A stretch of 64,000 bases of DNA from DATJGR01 sp963812255 (GTDB taxonomy: Bacteria; Pseudomonadota; Gammaproteobacteria; Pseudomonadales; Azotimanducaceae): NCBI GenBank assembly GCA_963812255.1, contig CAWEUM010000003.1, positions 1,364,001 to 1,428,000 of the forward strand, read 5' to 3'. The first letter of the stretch is position 1. Every line of letters starts with the position of its first letter. Below, in pieces: positions 54,140-62,406 of the stretch. The notes beneath the pieces are model-generated. The model did not search any database. It was not told the DNA's origin and worked only from the letters and a program-made list of their open reading frames with translations. A program made the position numbers and the translations under genes.

Positions 54140-54763
54140 ATGCTCGAAACGTTGTTGCGCAACGCGGTCGCGATACCGGTCATCGCACTCGATCACGTCG
54201 ATGATGCCGTGCCGCTGGCAACGCGACTCGCCAAAGCCGGGTTGACGCTGATGGAAATCACGCTGCGCACAGGCGCGGCGCTGACCGGCGTGCGCGCGAT
54301 ACGCAACGCGCAGCTCGCCATCGGCGTGGCCGTCGGCACCATCCGCACCCAAGACGACATGCGCGCCGCGTACGATGCCGGCGCCGTTGCGCTGATCAGC
54401 CCCGGCAGCACCGCCTCGCTGATCGCGGCGGCCCGTGACATCGGTGCGCCATGGCTGCCCGGCGCCGGTAGCGCCAGCGAAGTGATGGCGCTGGCCGACG
54501 CGGGCTACACGATTCAGAAGCTGTTTCCGGCGCGGCTCGAGTTGGTGGACGCACTGGCAGGTCCATTTCCGGACGTGCGGCTGCTGCCGACGGGCGGTGT
54601 GACCGCAGCCAATGCGGCCGACTATCTCACGCGGCCGAATGTGCTGGCGGTGTCCGGTTCGTGGATCGCCCCACGGCGGCTGGTCGCCGAGCACGCATGG
54701 GAAGAGATCGAACGACGCGCCCGCGCTGCGGCGGATTTGGTTATGCTCTCGTCGATTCGATGA
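54140..54763 (+). CDS. KDPG/KHG-type aldolase
   Basis: 207 residues from ATG 54140. EITLRTGAALTGVRAI holds the catalytic Glu; AVGTIRTQDD, SPG and the Schiff-base Lys in QKLFPAR, then LPTGGVTAANAADYL complete the TIM barrel. Cleaves 2-keto-3-deoxy-6-phosphogluconate or a related keto acid. In the D-glucosaminate pathway this is DgaF, and a DgaE-like gene lies 1.2 kb downstream on the same strand. Confidence 0.88.
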   Translation: MLETLLRNAVAIPVIALDHVDDAVPLATRLAKAGLTLMEITLRTGAALTGVRAIRNAQLAIGVAVGTIRTQDDMRAAYDAGAVALISPGSTASLIAAARDIGAPWLPGAGSASEVMALADAGYTIQKLFPARLELVDALAGPFPDVRLLPTGGVTAANAADYLTRPNVLAVSGSWIAPRRLVAEHAWEEIERRARAAADLVMLSSIR

Positions 54764-54776
54764 CGGACCCCACCGC

Positions 54777-55925
54777 ATGCCAACGACCCTGATCCGGGGC
54801 GGCCAGGTTTACGATCCCGCGCGACACGCGTTCGAAATCGGTGACGTACTCATCGACGGTGCACGCGTCGCCGCCGTCGGTGATGTCGACCGCTCGTCCG
54901 CGGCGGGCGCGAACATCGTCGATGCATCCGGCGCCTACGTGTCGGCGGGGTTCATCGACAGCCATACGCACATCTTCGCGCATCCGCTGTTCCGCACATC
55001 GCGATTGAATGCAGATCGAATCGGGGTGCAACAGGGGGTGGCATGTTGCGTGGATGCGGGTTCGTTCGGCGCGAACATGGTCGATGCCTTTCCGAAATTC
55101 GTCCACGAAACGCAGCGCACACGCGCGTATGCGTTCATCAACATCGGCTCGCCGGGGCTGCCAAACGTCGGTGGCGGACACGCGTCGCGACCGGATCTGT
55201 GCGACTTGCCGGGTGTCGTGAAAGCATTCGATCGCCATGGTGACTGGCTCGTCGGCGTGAAAGTGCTTGCATCCGCGTCGCACGCCGAAGCCTTCGGTGA
55301 GCAGGCCGTGAAGCTGGCGCGCAAGGCGGCGGAACTCGTCAACAAGCCATTAATGATGCACATCGGCAATGCACCGCCGGTGATCGATGACATGCTCGAT
55401 CTGTTGCGTCCGGGCGATATCATCACGCACACGTATCACGGCAAGGTGGGCGGTGTGCTGACGTACGGGAACAAAGTGCTGCCGGCCTTTCGCGCGGCGA
55501 TCGAACGCGGCGTGTATGCCGACATCGGGCATGGACAAGCGTCTTTCAGCTTCCGCACGTGCGAACTGGCGCTCGCGCAGGGTATGCCGGTACACACGAT
55601 CTCCAGCGACCTGCATGCCGGCAACGTCAATCGCTACGCGTTCTCGCTGTCGCGCACCATGAGCAAGCTGTTGGCGCTGGGGCTTTCACTGGCTGACGCC
55701 GTGCACGCCGTAACGGCAACGCCGGCGAAGATGCTGCACCTCGACCAGCGCGGTTTCGGGGCGCTCTCGGCTGGCGCCCCCGCCCACGTCACGATCTTTG
55801 ACGTGCAGGACGAACCCCGTGAGCTCGAGGACGCGGAAGGTGAGAAGCGCACCGTGCAGCACTGGATCGCCCCACGCGGGGTGTACGTCGACGGCGCCTA
55901 CCATGCGCGCAGCGCAGAACTCTGA
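54777..55925 (+). CDS. Amidohydrolase/deacetylase family metallohydrolase
   Basis: 382 residues from ATG 54777. FIDSHTHIFAHP (HxH metal site), GVKVLAS with the carboxylated-Lys position, MMHIGNAPPV, THTYHGKVGG and TISSDLHAGN (His and catalytic Asp). The EF_0837/AHA_3915 subgroup; members sit beside KDPG aldolase and DgaE-like genes. Probably deacylates an N-acyl amino-sugar acid. Middle gene of the aldolase-deacetylase-ammonia lyase run. Confidence 0.9.
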   Translation: MPTTLIRGGQVYDPARHAFEIGDVLIDGARVAAVGDVDRSSAAGANIVDASGAYVSAGFIDSHTHIFAHPLFRTSRLNADRIGVQQGVACCVDAGSFGANMVDAFPKFVHETQRTRAYAFINIGSPGLPNVGGGHASRPDLCDLPGVVKAFDRHGDWLVGVKVLASASHAEAFGEQAVKLARKAAELVNKPLMMHIGNAPPVIDDMLDLLRPGDIITHTYHGKVGGVLTYGNKVLPAFRAAIERGVYADIGHGQASFSFRTCELALAQGMPVHTISSDLHAGNVNRYAFSLSRTMSKLLALGLSLADAVHAVTATPAKMLHLDQRGFGALSAGAPAHVTIFDVQDEPRELEDAEGEKRTVQHWIAPRGVYVDGAYHARSAEL

Positions 55926-55938
55926 AGTGCGCGGCGAC

Positions 55939-57060
55939 ATGACCGGCAACATCTACCAGCGCTTCGGCCTCGACACGGTGATCAATGCCGCCGGCAAGAT
56001 GACCGCGCTCGGCGGCACAGCGCAGAGTGAGACCATCGCGCGCGCGCAGGCCGAAGCTGCGCGCAGCCATGTCGACATCGAATCGTTGCGCCGCCGGGCC
56101 GGTGAACTCGTCGCGACACACACCGGCGCAGAGGCCGCGTCGATCACACCCGGCGCCGCCGCGGGTATCGCCATCGCCGTCGCCGCGTGCATCACGGGCA
56201 GCCAACTCGATCTCGTGCTGCGCGTGCCCGACACAGAAGGGCTGCGCCGGCGGGTGCTGTTGCAGGCGGGTCATGACATCAACTTCGGTGCTTCCGTGAG
56301 GCAGATGATTCAGCTCGGCGGCGGGCGTCCCGAGATCATCGGTTGGACGAACGGCGTGCCGAAAGCACTGCTCGACGACGCGCTGGCGCGTCACGACGAC
56401 ATTGTCGCGCTGTTGTTCGTTCAATCGCACCACAGCGTGCAGGAACGGATGATTCCGCTCGCAGATTGCATCGTCGCAGCGCATCGATCGAACGTGCCGG
56501 TGATCGTCGATGCGGCCGCCGAAGAGGATCTGCTGCGCTACATCGCGCTCGGCGCCGACCTCGTCACCTATTCCGGCGGTAAGGCGATTGGCGGCCCAAC
56601 GGTCGGGTTCGTCGCAGGGAAACAGGCTTTCATCGAAGCCTGTGAGCTGCAGCAGCGTGGCATCGCCCGCGCAATGAAGGCCGGCAAGGAACAGATCGTG
56701 GGGTTGATGGCTGCACTCGAGGAATATGCCGCGCGCGATGCGGGTATCAACCGCGCGCGGCATCACGCACTCGTCGATGAGATGATGACGCAGTTGAACG
56801 GCATTGACGGACTGTTAGCGGGTATCGAATCCGACGCTGCGGGGCGTGACATCGAACGGCTTGCGCTTCGGCTTAGCAACCACGGTGATATTCGCCCACT
56901 GGTCGAATATCTGGCGTCCGGGTCGCCAAGCATTCGCAGCCGCAATCATCACCTCGACGAGGGCGTCGCACTGATCGATCCGCGCGAACTCGACGCGGCG
57001 CAAGCCGAAGTCATCGCCCAGCGCGTACGCGCGTTCTTCGAGTCGGTGCGCGTGTCGTGA
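55939..57060 (+). CDS. DgaE-type PLP-dependent ammonia lyase (SelA-like)
   Basis: 373 residues from ATG 55939; GTG 55927 is an alternative. SelA/cystathionine-lyase-like fold: INAAGKMTALGGTAQSETIARA, SITPGAAAGIAIAVAACI, VDAAAEEDLLRY and the PLP Lys in TYSGGKAIGGPTVGFVAG. In Salmonella DgaE turns D-glucosaminate-6-phosphate into KDG-6-P plus ammonia. Overlaps the next gene by 4 bp. Confidence 0.88.
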   Translation: MTGNIYQRFGLDTVINAAGKMTALGGTAQSETIARAQAEAARSHVDIESLRRRAGELVATHTGAEAASITPGAAAGIAIAVAACITGSQLDLVLRVPDTEGLRRRVLLQAGHDINFGASVRQMIQLGGGRPEIIGWTNGVPKALLDDALARHDDIVALLFVQSHHSVQERMIPLADCIVAAHRSNVPVIVDAAAEEDLLRYIALGADLVTYSGGKAIGGPTVGFVAGKQAFIEACELQQRGIARAMKAGKEQIVGLMAALEEYAARDAGINRARHHALVDEMMTQLNGIDGLLAGIESDAAGRDIERLALRLSNHGDIRPLVEYLASGSPSIRSRNHHLDEGVALIDPRELDAAQAEVIAQRVRAFFESVRVS

Positions 57061-57878
57061 CCTCAATACCAGCCAACATTCGCGACAGACTGCTCGAACA
57101 CGGCTGGCTGCTGATTCCGGACGTGGTTCCGAAGGCATTGTGCGAACGCTCAACGGCGGCGCTGTGCGAATTCATCGGCGTCGATCCCCAAGATCGGGCG
57201 ACATGGGCCAACTACGCCGCGCAGGGTCACGGCATCGTGCCGCTGCACCATCATCAGGCGCTGTGGGATGTACGACAGTTGCCCGCGCTGCACGAGTTAT
57301 TCAGCGCCATTTATCAGACCGAAAAGCTGTGGGTCAGTTTCGATCGCGGCTCGTTCAAGGTGCCGAGCAATTTCCACGAGACGGGCTTCCGAATGAACGC
57401 CGTGCATTGGGACGGCGATCCGCGCGTGGACGAGCCGATGACCGTGCAGGGCCTCGTGTACCTGACCGACACGCCCGTGCAGCAAGGCGCGTTCGCGATG
57501 GTGCCGGAGCTGTATCGAACGCTCGACGAATGGCTCGCGGTGGGCCGCACCGACGAAGAGGCGCGCCGGCCGGATGTGGCGGAATATCCGTTGGTCGGTG
57601 TCGGAGGCAGTCAGGGCAGCCTGCTGTTGTGGCATCGGCGCATGCCGCACACCAGTCTCGCCAACAATTCCGATCGGCCGCGCCTGGTGCAATACGTCAC
57701 GATGACGCCGGCCGGTTCGGAGGAATCGAGGCTGCGCAACGCGCGCGAGTGCAGGGAGAAGCGGCCGCCGGCATGGGCAATTCGTCAGCAGGTTGCCGGT
57801 CAGCTCGATCCGGAGCCGGGTCCACCGGTTGAATTGACCAGCCTGGGCGCGCGGCTGGCAGGTATCGAGCCCTGGTAG
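57057..57878 (+). CDS. Phytanoyl-CoA dioxygenase (PhyH) family Fe(II)/2OG oxygenase
   Basis: 273 residues from GTG 57057, coupled to the ammonia lyase (GTGA overlap). Double-stranded beta helix: NAVHWDGDP supplies the His-x-Asp metal ligands, and HRRMPHTSLANNSDRPRLVQYV the second His and the 2OG-binding Arg. PhyH enzymes hydroxylate aliphatic or amino-sugar-like substrates. Its place in an amino-sugar catabolic operon suggests it first hydroxylates or demethylates the substrate; this is inference. Confidence 0.87.
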   Translation: MTSIPANIRDRLLEHGWLLIPDVVPKALCERSTAALCEFIGVDPQDRATWANYAAQGHGIVPLHHHQALWDVRQLPALHELFSAIYQTEKLWVSFDRGSFKVPSNFHETGFRMNAVHWDGDPRVDEPMTVQGLVYLTDTPVQQGAFAMVPELYRTLDEWLAVGRTDEEARRPDVAEYPLVGVGGSQGSLLLWHRRMPHTSLANNSDRPRLVQYVTMTPAGSEESRLRNARECREKRPPAWAIRQQVAGQLDPEPGPPVELTSLGARLAGIEPW

Positions 57879-57905
57879 CCGGCGCAACGTCTGCTTGTAT
57901 TGCGA

Positions 57906-58595
57906 CTACTCAGCGACGAACCGACACACCTCGGTGATCAAGCTGGCAAGGAAGGCTTTGTGATTCGGCAGCGGCTCCGTGGTCCCTGGCGGCGGCGCGT
58001 TCATGAACGAGAAGTGGCCGGCCCCCTCCACGGCCCGCACCTCGACGGGCATTCGGGCTCCGAGAGCGCGCGTCAGAAACTCGGCCTGCGCCAGAGGCGT
58101 GATCGGGTCGTTCGTTCCGGCCCAGGCGAGGATGGGTGTGCTCACCGCGTCCAACGCACCCGGGGTTTGAAAGAACAGCGTTGCCGGAGCCAACAGCACC
58201 AGCCGCGCGAGGCGCTGGTCGGGAACGATCGAGAGACGTTGGCCGGAACGCGTCCAAACCTGGCCACCTGCTAGAGCGAGTAGCAAAGTGGTGCCGATCG
58301 AATGCCCGACGCCGGCGACCGGCAGATGCGGATCTGCGACGCTGTCCAGGGCGAGCTTCAGTCGGCGGCCGCGCAGCATCAGATCGTGATCGGTGGGATA
58401 CGGTGAATCGAGTCGCTCGAAGTGGGGCGCAACGACCGTCGCGCCGTGCTCGGCGAGAGACGCCAACAGCGGCAGGTGTCGTTCGGGGTTCCCACCACCG
58501 CCCACCGCGAACAGCACCGTGCGGGATGGGTTAGCCGCTTCGAGCACCGTGACCTCAAACGTCTCCGATCCATCTGTCAGCGAACGCTTGGGCAT
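57906..58595 (-). CDS. Alpha/beta hydrolase
   Basis: 229 residues. TVLFAVGGGGNPERHLPLL as oxyanion region, nucleophile Ser in GVGHSIGTTLL, Asp in AGTNDPITPLAQAE and His in EGAGHFSFMNAPPPG. The GHFSF and PPPG elements suggest a lipase/dienelactone-hydrolase-like enzyme. No signal peptide. Convergent with the PhyH operon. Confidence 0.85.
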   Translation of the reverse strand: MPKRSLTDGSETFEVTVLEAANPSRTVLFAVGGGGNPERHLPLLASLAEHGATVVAPHFERLDSPYPTDHDLMLRGRRLKLALDSVADPHLPVAGVGHSIGTTLLLALAGGQVWTRSGQRLSIVPDQRLARLVLLAPATLFFQTPGALDAVSTPILAWAGTNDPITPLAQAEFLTRALGARMPVEVRAVEGAGHFSFMNAPPPGTTEPLPNHKAFLASLITEVCRFVAE

Positions 58596-58724
58596 GCGGC
58601 GATCCTGTCATGAGCGCCGTCGTCACGGCAAGGCGGGCGTCGTCACGCGCGCTCCGCACACAGCCCTCGCGCAAATTTGCGCAAGCTGGGCAGCGCCCGG
58701 ATATCGAGCCCTGGTCGCGGCACG

Positions 58725-59939
58725 TCAGCCAAACACGTTCAGGAACACCGTGATGATGATCGCATTCGTAAAGTCGATGAAGAATGCGCCGACCATCGGC
58801 GCCACCAGAAATGCCCTCGGCGCCGGACCAAACTTTTCCACTAAGGCGCCCATCACGGCCATCGCGTTGGCCGTCGTGCCGAGCGTGAAGCCGACGAAGC
58901 CGCCGCTCATCACCGCACTCTCGTAGTCGCGGCCCATCAAACGGAACACGATGCCGGCCGCAACGAGACAGGCAACCAGCAATTGCGCCAGCACAATCAC
59001 CATCAACGGCAACGCGAGCCCTGCCAATTCCCACAGCCTCAAGGTCATCAGCGCGATGACCAGAAACAGCGACAGCGTGACGGCACCGAATTCGTTTATG
59101 AACTGCTCGGAGAGGCCGAACCAGTCGGTCACGTTGTCGAGATTGCGGATCGCCGCAGCGACCAGCATGGCGCCAATGTAGGCCGGCAGCGTGAGCCCCA
59201 GCACCGCAAATCCCTGACTGACCCAGCCGCCGATCCACATCGCGACCAGTATCGCGGTGAGATTCTTGAGAATGCCCAGCACATCCGTTTCGTCGCCATG
59301 TTGAACGACGCGCGCCAGTTCTTCGGCAGGGATTGGCGCGGCATCGTCGCGCGCGGTTTGCGAGCGCGGATGCGCAAGCTGGTAGCGGTCGACCAACCAC
59401 GTCCCAATCGGCCCGCCAAACACGCCGCCGAGCACGATGCCGGCCATCGCAGCTGCTATGCCGACCGAGGCCGCGCCGGTGACGCCCGCCTGCTCGAACA
59501 GCGGCGCGAACGCAAGACCCGTTGCCGGACCGCCGGTCATCGTCACCGACCCAGCAAGCACACCAAACAGCGGGTGCATGCCGAGCAACGCCGCGCAGAG
59601 AACACCTACGACGTTCTGTACCACGACGAACACCGCGGCGATTGCAAAAAACTTCAGCACCTGCGGGCCACCGATCTTCAACAGCGGCAGACTCGCGCCG
59701 AAGCCGATCGTCGTGAAGAACGCGATCATCAGTGGATTCTGCAAGGACGTATCGAACTGAAACAACGTCACGCCCTGATTGCGCGCAATGAGCACGATGA
59801 TGGACACGACCATGCCGCCGAGCACCGGCGCCGGCAGGTTGTAGCGGGCGAAAACCGGCACCGCCCAGCGCAGCACATAGCCGCCCAACAACACGATGCT
59901 GCCGAACGCCAACGTCTGGATCAGATCGAGCTCGAACAC
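58725..59939 (-). CDS. gltS: Sodium/glutamate symporter
   Basis: 404 residues, about 10-12 hydrophobic segments. QTLAFGSIVLLGGYVLRWA, PAPVLGGMVVSIIVL, GSVTMTGGPATGLAFAP and FVGFTLGTTANAMAVM are the GltS signature elements, including the inverted-repeat TGGPAT / TTAN segments. Na+-driven uptake of L- or D-glutamate. It could feed glutaminase-derived or catabolic nitrogen balance, but no direct link is shown. Confidence 0.93.
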   Translation of the reverse strand: MFELDLIQTLAFGSIVLLGGYVLRWAVPVFARYNLPAPVLGGMVVSIIVLIARNQGVTLFQFDTSLQNPLMIAFFTTIGFGASLPLLKIGGPQVLKFFAIAAVFVVVQNVVGVLCAALLGMHPLFGVLAGSVTMTGGPATGLAFAPLFEQAGVTGAASVGIAAAMAGIVLGGVFGGPIGTWLVDRYQLAHPRSQTARDDAAPIPAEELARVVQHGDETDVLGILKNLTAILVAMWIGGWVSQGFAVLGLTLPAYIGAMLVAAAIRNLDNVTDWFGLSEQFINEFGAVTLSLFLVIALMTLRLWELAGLALPLMVIVLAQLLVACLVAAGIVFRLMGRDYESAVMSGGFVGFTLGTTANAMAVMGALVEKFGPAPRAFLVAPMVGAFFIDFTNAIIITVFLNVFG

Positions 59940-60135
59940 ACCTCACTCCCCCGCCCTTGCGATCATTCATTTCTTCGTTGGACTCCCCGACGGACAGCCG
60001 GATACCCCATTGCGGACGCCTTGATGCCGGATTCGGGGGCTGACTTCAAGTCGCGATCACCCGACGACGCTTCGCGGCGCTGCACAGATGCGTGGAAAAC
60101 GGGTATTTTTGCGCGACTGAGAAATTTTTCAGATC

Positions 60136-60211
60136 GGGGCCGTAGCTCAGCTGGGAGAGCGCTGCGTTCGCAATGCAGAGGTCAGGGGTTCGATCCCCCT
60201 CGGCTCCACCA
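60136..60211 (+). tRNA. tRNA-Ala (anticodon CGC)
   Basis: 76 nt with encoded CCA. Acceptor GGGGCCG pairs with CGGCUCC (one G-U), D-arm GUAGCUCAGCUGGGAGAGC, anticodon stem CUGCG/UGCAG around UUCGCAA (anticodon CGC), T-arm CAGGGGUUCGAUCCCCCU. A truncated integrase follows, so it served as an attachment site. Confidence 0.96.
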
Positions 60212-60240
60212 CCACGCAATCCAATGTAGTCCAACCAAGG

Positions 60241-60876
60241 TCAGAAAGCAGGTACCAGTGTCAGACGTGCGTGCGCCTGAGCTGCTCGCCTGCTTGCGGC
60301 GAGTTGAAGCGCGTGGCGCGCTGGAAACCGCGCATAGGACACTTCAAAACTGCGGTCAGATATTCCGCTATGCCGTCGCGACCGGGCGCGCCGAGCGCGA
60401 TCCGTCAGGTGACTTGCGAGGTGCTCTGCCGCCGGTGAAAGAAAAGCATCTGGCAAGCACGACAGACCCTGACGCGGTTGCCCAGCTACTGCGAGCCTGC
60501 GACGGCTACAAAGGTTCGTTCGTCACACAGTGCGCGCTACGGCTCGCGCCGCTGGTTTTCGTCAGACCTGGCGAACTGCGGAGAGCCGAATGGGCGGAGA
60601 TCGACCTGGATCTCGCCGAATGGAATATCTCCGCAGATCGGATGAAGATGCGAGAGCCGCACCTCGTCCCGCTTTCAAAACAAGCAGTCGCAATTCTGCG
60701 TGAGCTTCACGCCTTGACCGGTGCAGGTCGCTACGTTTTTCCTGGAGCGCGGACGAGCAGCCGTCCCATGAGCGACAACGCAGTCCTCGCGGCGCTTCGG
60801 AGAATGGGCATCGGCAAAGATGAAATGAGCGGACATGGCTTTCGCGCGATGGCCCGCACGATCCTCGAGCTGAGTT
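60241..60876 (+). pseudogene. P4-type tyrosine integrase fragment
   Basis: The frame reads LACLRRVEARGALETAHRTL, QIFRYAVATGRAERDPSGDL, the catalytic Arg in FVRPGELRRAEWAEIDLD, HLVPLSKQAVAILREL and MSGHGFRAMARTIL (His-x-x-Arg). It lacks the arm-binding N-terminus and stops before the terminal HQL/H and catalytic Tyr region. It lies 30 bp after tRNA-Ala in the same direction. Confidence 0.75.
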
Positions 60877-61153
60877 CGCGTTCTACATGCCAATTGAGTT
60901 TGCTGGCGGGTTCCTTGGAGACGAAGTCGCGGAAAGTGCCAGGAAGCGAGTTGATAAGACGATGAGGCTTTTCGATCGCGAATTGGAAGCATGTCCTTTC
61001 CTGGCAGCCGATTACCTAACCGTGGCGGACATCACTACGAAAGTTGCAATTGACTTCGGCATTCGTTTCAACGGAATCGAAATCCCTGGTGACGTTGCCA
61101 ACTTCCGGCGCTGGCACGAGGAAATGGAATCGAGACCGAGTTCCGACTCGTGA
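60868..61153 (+). pseudogene. Glutathione S-transferase C-terminal fragment fused to the integrase scar
   Basis: In another frame, directly from the point where integrase homology ends, the sequence reads EFAFYMPIEFAGGFLGDEVA, then LEACPFLAADYLTVADITTK, VAIDFGIRFNGIEIP and FRRWHEEMESRPSSDS. This is the GST C-terminal domain (LxADYxTVADI ... RPS). No N-terminal thioredoxin domain. An ATG at 60887 gives an 88-residue frame but it is unlikely to be functional. 61154-61296 holds nothing further. Confidence 0.65.
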
Positions 61154-61296
61154 TAAACGGCCGCGCCTGGCCCGATAGCTGACGCTTTTACACGGCTGCG
61201 GTAAAGCCGCTTTCGACCCGAAGTGGACGGTCTCCAATCGCCTTCAACTCGGCAATGAACCCGCCGAATCACATAGCCGTCGCGCAGCGCGCTTCG

Positions 61297-61794
61297 TCAG
61301 ACCACGCGGGGGCGCGCTTTTACGGCAAATAGATGCCCGCTCACCGACTCAATCCATTCTTCCCAAGGAACGTTTCTCGCCATTCCGCTGTATCGTTCCC
61401 CGCGTTCGTTCTCCAACTCCCAGAATCCCTCCAGCGCAGGGTTATCGCGGAGAAATCGGGCGAAATTGCGCGCTTGGATCTGCCCATCATGACCAAGGTT
61501 GCGAAAGTTGAGAAACGCAAAAAGCATCGTGGCAGCTTCACTCCCATATATGCTCCGTAGTCTTTCTCGTTCTACCTCGTTGACGTCGTCCCCGGCATTT
61601 GCTCTGACTAGGAGATCCATGTAGTCGAGCCGTTGATTGTTGAGGTCGACACGTGCTTGCGCTATTCCGGCCGCAATCGAGATGCGCATCGACACCTGCG
61701 TCTTGTTCAACTGCACGCCAAAATAAACAATGGTTATCAGGACACCTATCGAACCCAGCACTTCCCCAATTGCGCCAATTGCGTCCCAGTTCAT
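61297..61794 (-). CDS. Small membrane-anchored hypothetical protein (DUF6082-like context)
   Basis: 165 residues from ATG 61794 with GGAGGGGAG upstream. The N-terminus MNWDAIGAIGEVLGSIGVLI and TIVYFGVQLN is one membrane helix typical of a common small-protein family in marine and soil proteobacteria. The helical remainder has ARVDLNNQRLDYMDLLVRANAG, FLRDNPALEGFW and GERYSG. Function unknown. It sits in the tRNA-Ala scar beside a truncated relative. Confidence 0.7.
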   Translation of the reverse strand: MNWDAIGAIGEVLGSIGVLITIVYFGVQLNKTQVSMRISIAAGIAQARVDLNNQRLDYMDLLVRANAGDDVNEVERERLRSIYGSEAATMLFAFLNFRNLGHDGQIQARNFARFLRDNPALEGFWELENERGERYSGMARNVPWEEWIESVSGHLFAVKARPRVV

Positions 61795-61841
61795 AACTCC
61801 CCTCCTGTGTGGATCAGGAGAGGCTAACACTCGATGTCTTG

Positions 61842-62105
61842 TTATTGCGTGGGGGCTGGCTGCGCCAACAGGTTGTCTACGTAGCGCACCGCTGAATCAT
61901 CAGCGCTCCTGACCTGCTTCCAGCATTCCCACCAAACGCGTGAAGCGCCAGTCGAGTACTGATTGCGAATGAATCGGTCAAAGTTCTCGCGCTCATTTCG
62001 ATTCAATGCCTCGATGTTCGCGATGGTCCCTGCGCGGTAGAACCACCATGCTTCGTGATAGCGGGTGAACTGAATCGCACCGAGTATTCCGGAGGCTCGT
62101 GGGTT
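61842..62105 (-). pseudogene. Truncated relative of the small membrane protein
   Basis: Minus-strand frame GILGAIQFTRYHEAWWFYRA, LNRNERENFDRFIRNQYSTG and SRVWWECWKQVRS ends at TAA 61842. The fold pattern (helical, Trp-rich, FYRxG then W near the end) matches the C-terminal half of the same protein family as the neighbour. Its N-terminal half is missing at the IS3 edge near 62105. Confidence 0.5.
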
Positions 62106-62406
62106 TGAGTCAAGCCGCCATGGCCGACTCCTGTTGGCGATAGTACGCCTGTTCCAACTCAGCCGGTGGGACGTTGCCGATCGGTTCCAACAGACGACGG
62201 TTGTTGAACCAGTCGACCCACGCGAGGGTCGCGAACTCGACGTCCTCCAGGTTTTTCCACGGACCTCGCTGACGGATCAGTTCTGTCTTGTATAACCCGA
62301 TAATTGTTTCCGCCAGAGCGTTGTCGTAAGAGTCGCCGACACTGCCGACCGACGGCTCGATTCCGGCTTCCGCCAACCGTTCGGTGTATCGGATCGACAA
62401 GTACTG

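Noticed and set aside
60109..60135. CTGAGAAA-TTTTTCAG hairpin as a tRNA-Ala promoter or terminator.
   Set aside because: One mismatch and no usable -35/-10 pair; cannot be assigned.
58983..60233. A plus-strand frame through gltS and the tRNA-Ala into the integrase fragment.
   Set aside because: The part before 60241 is antisense of gltS and crosses the tRNA; only the later part has homology.
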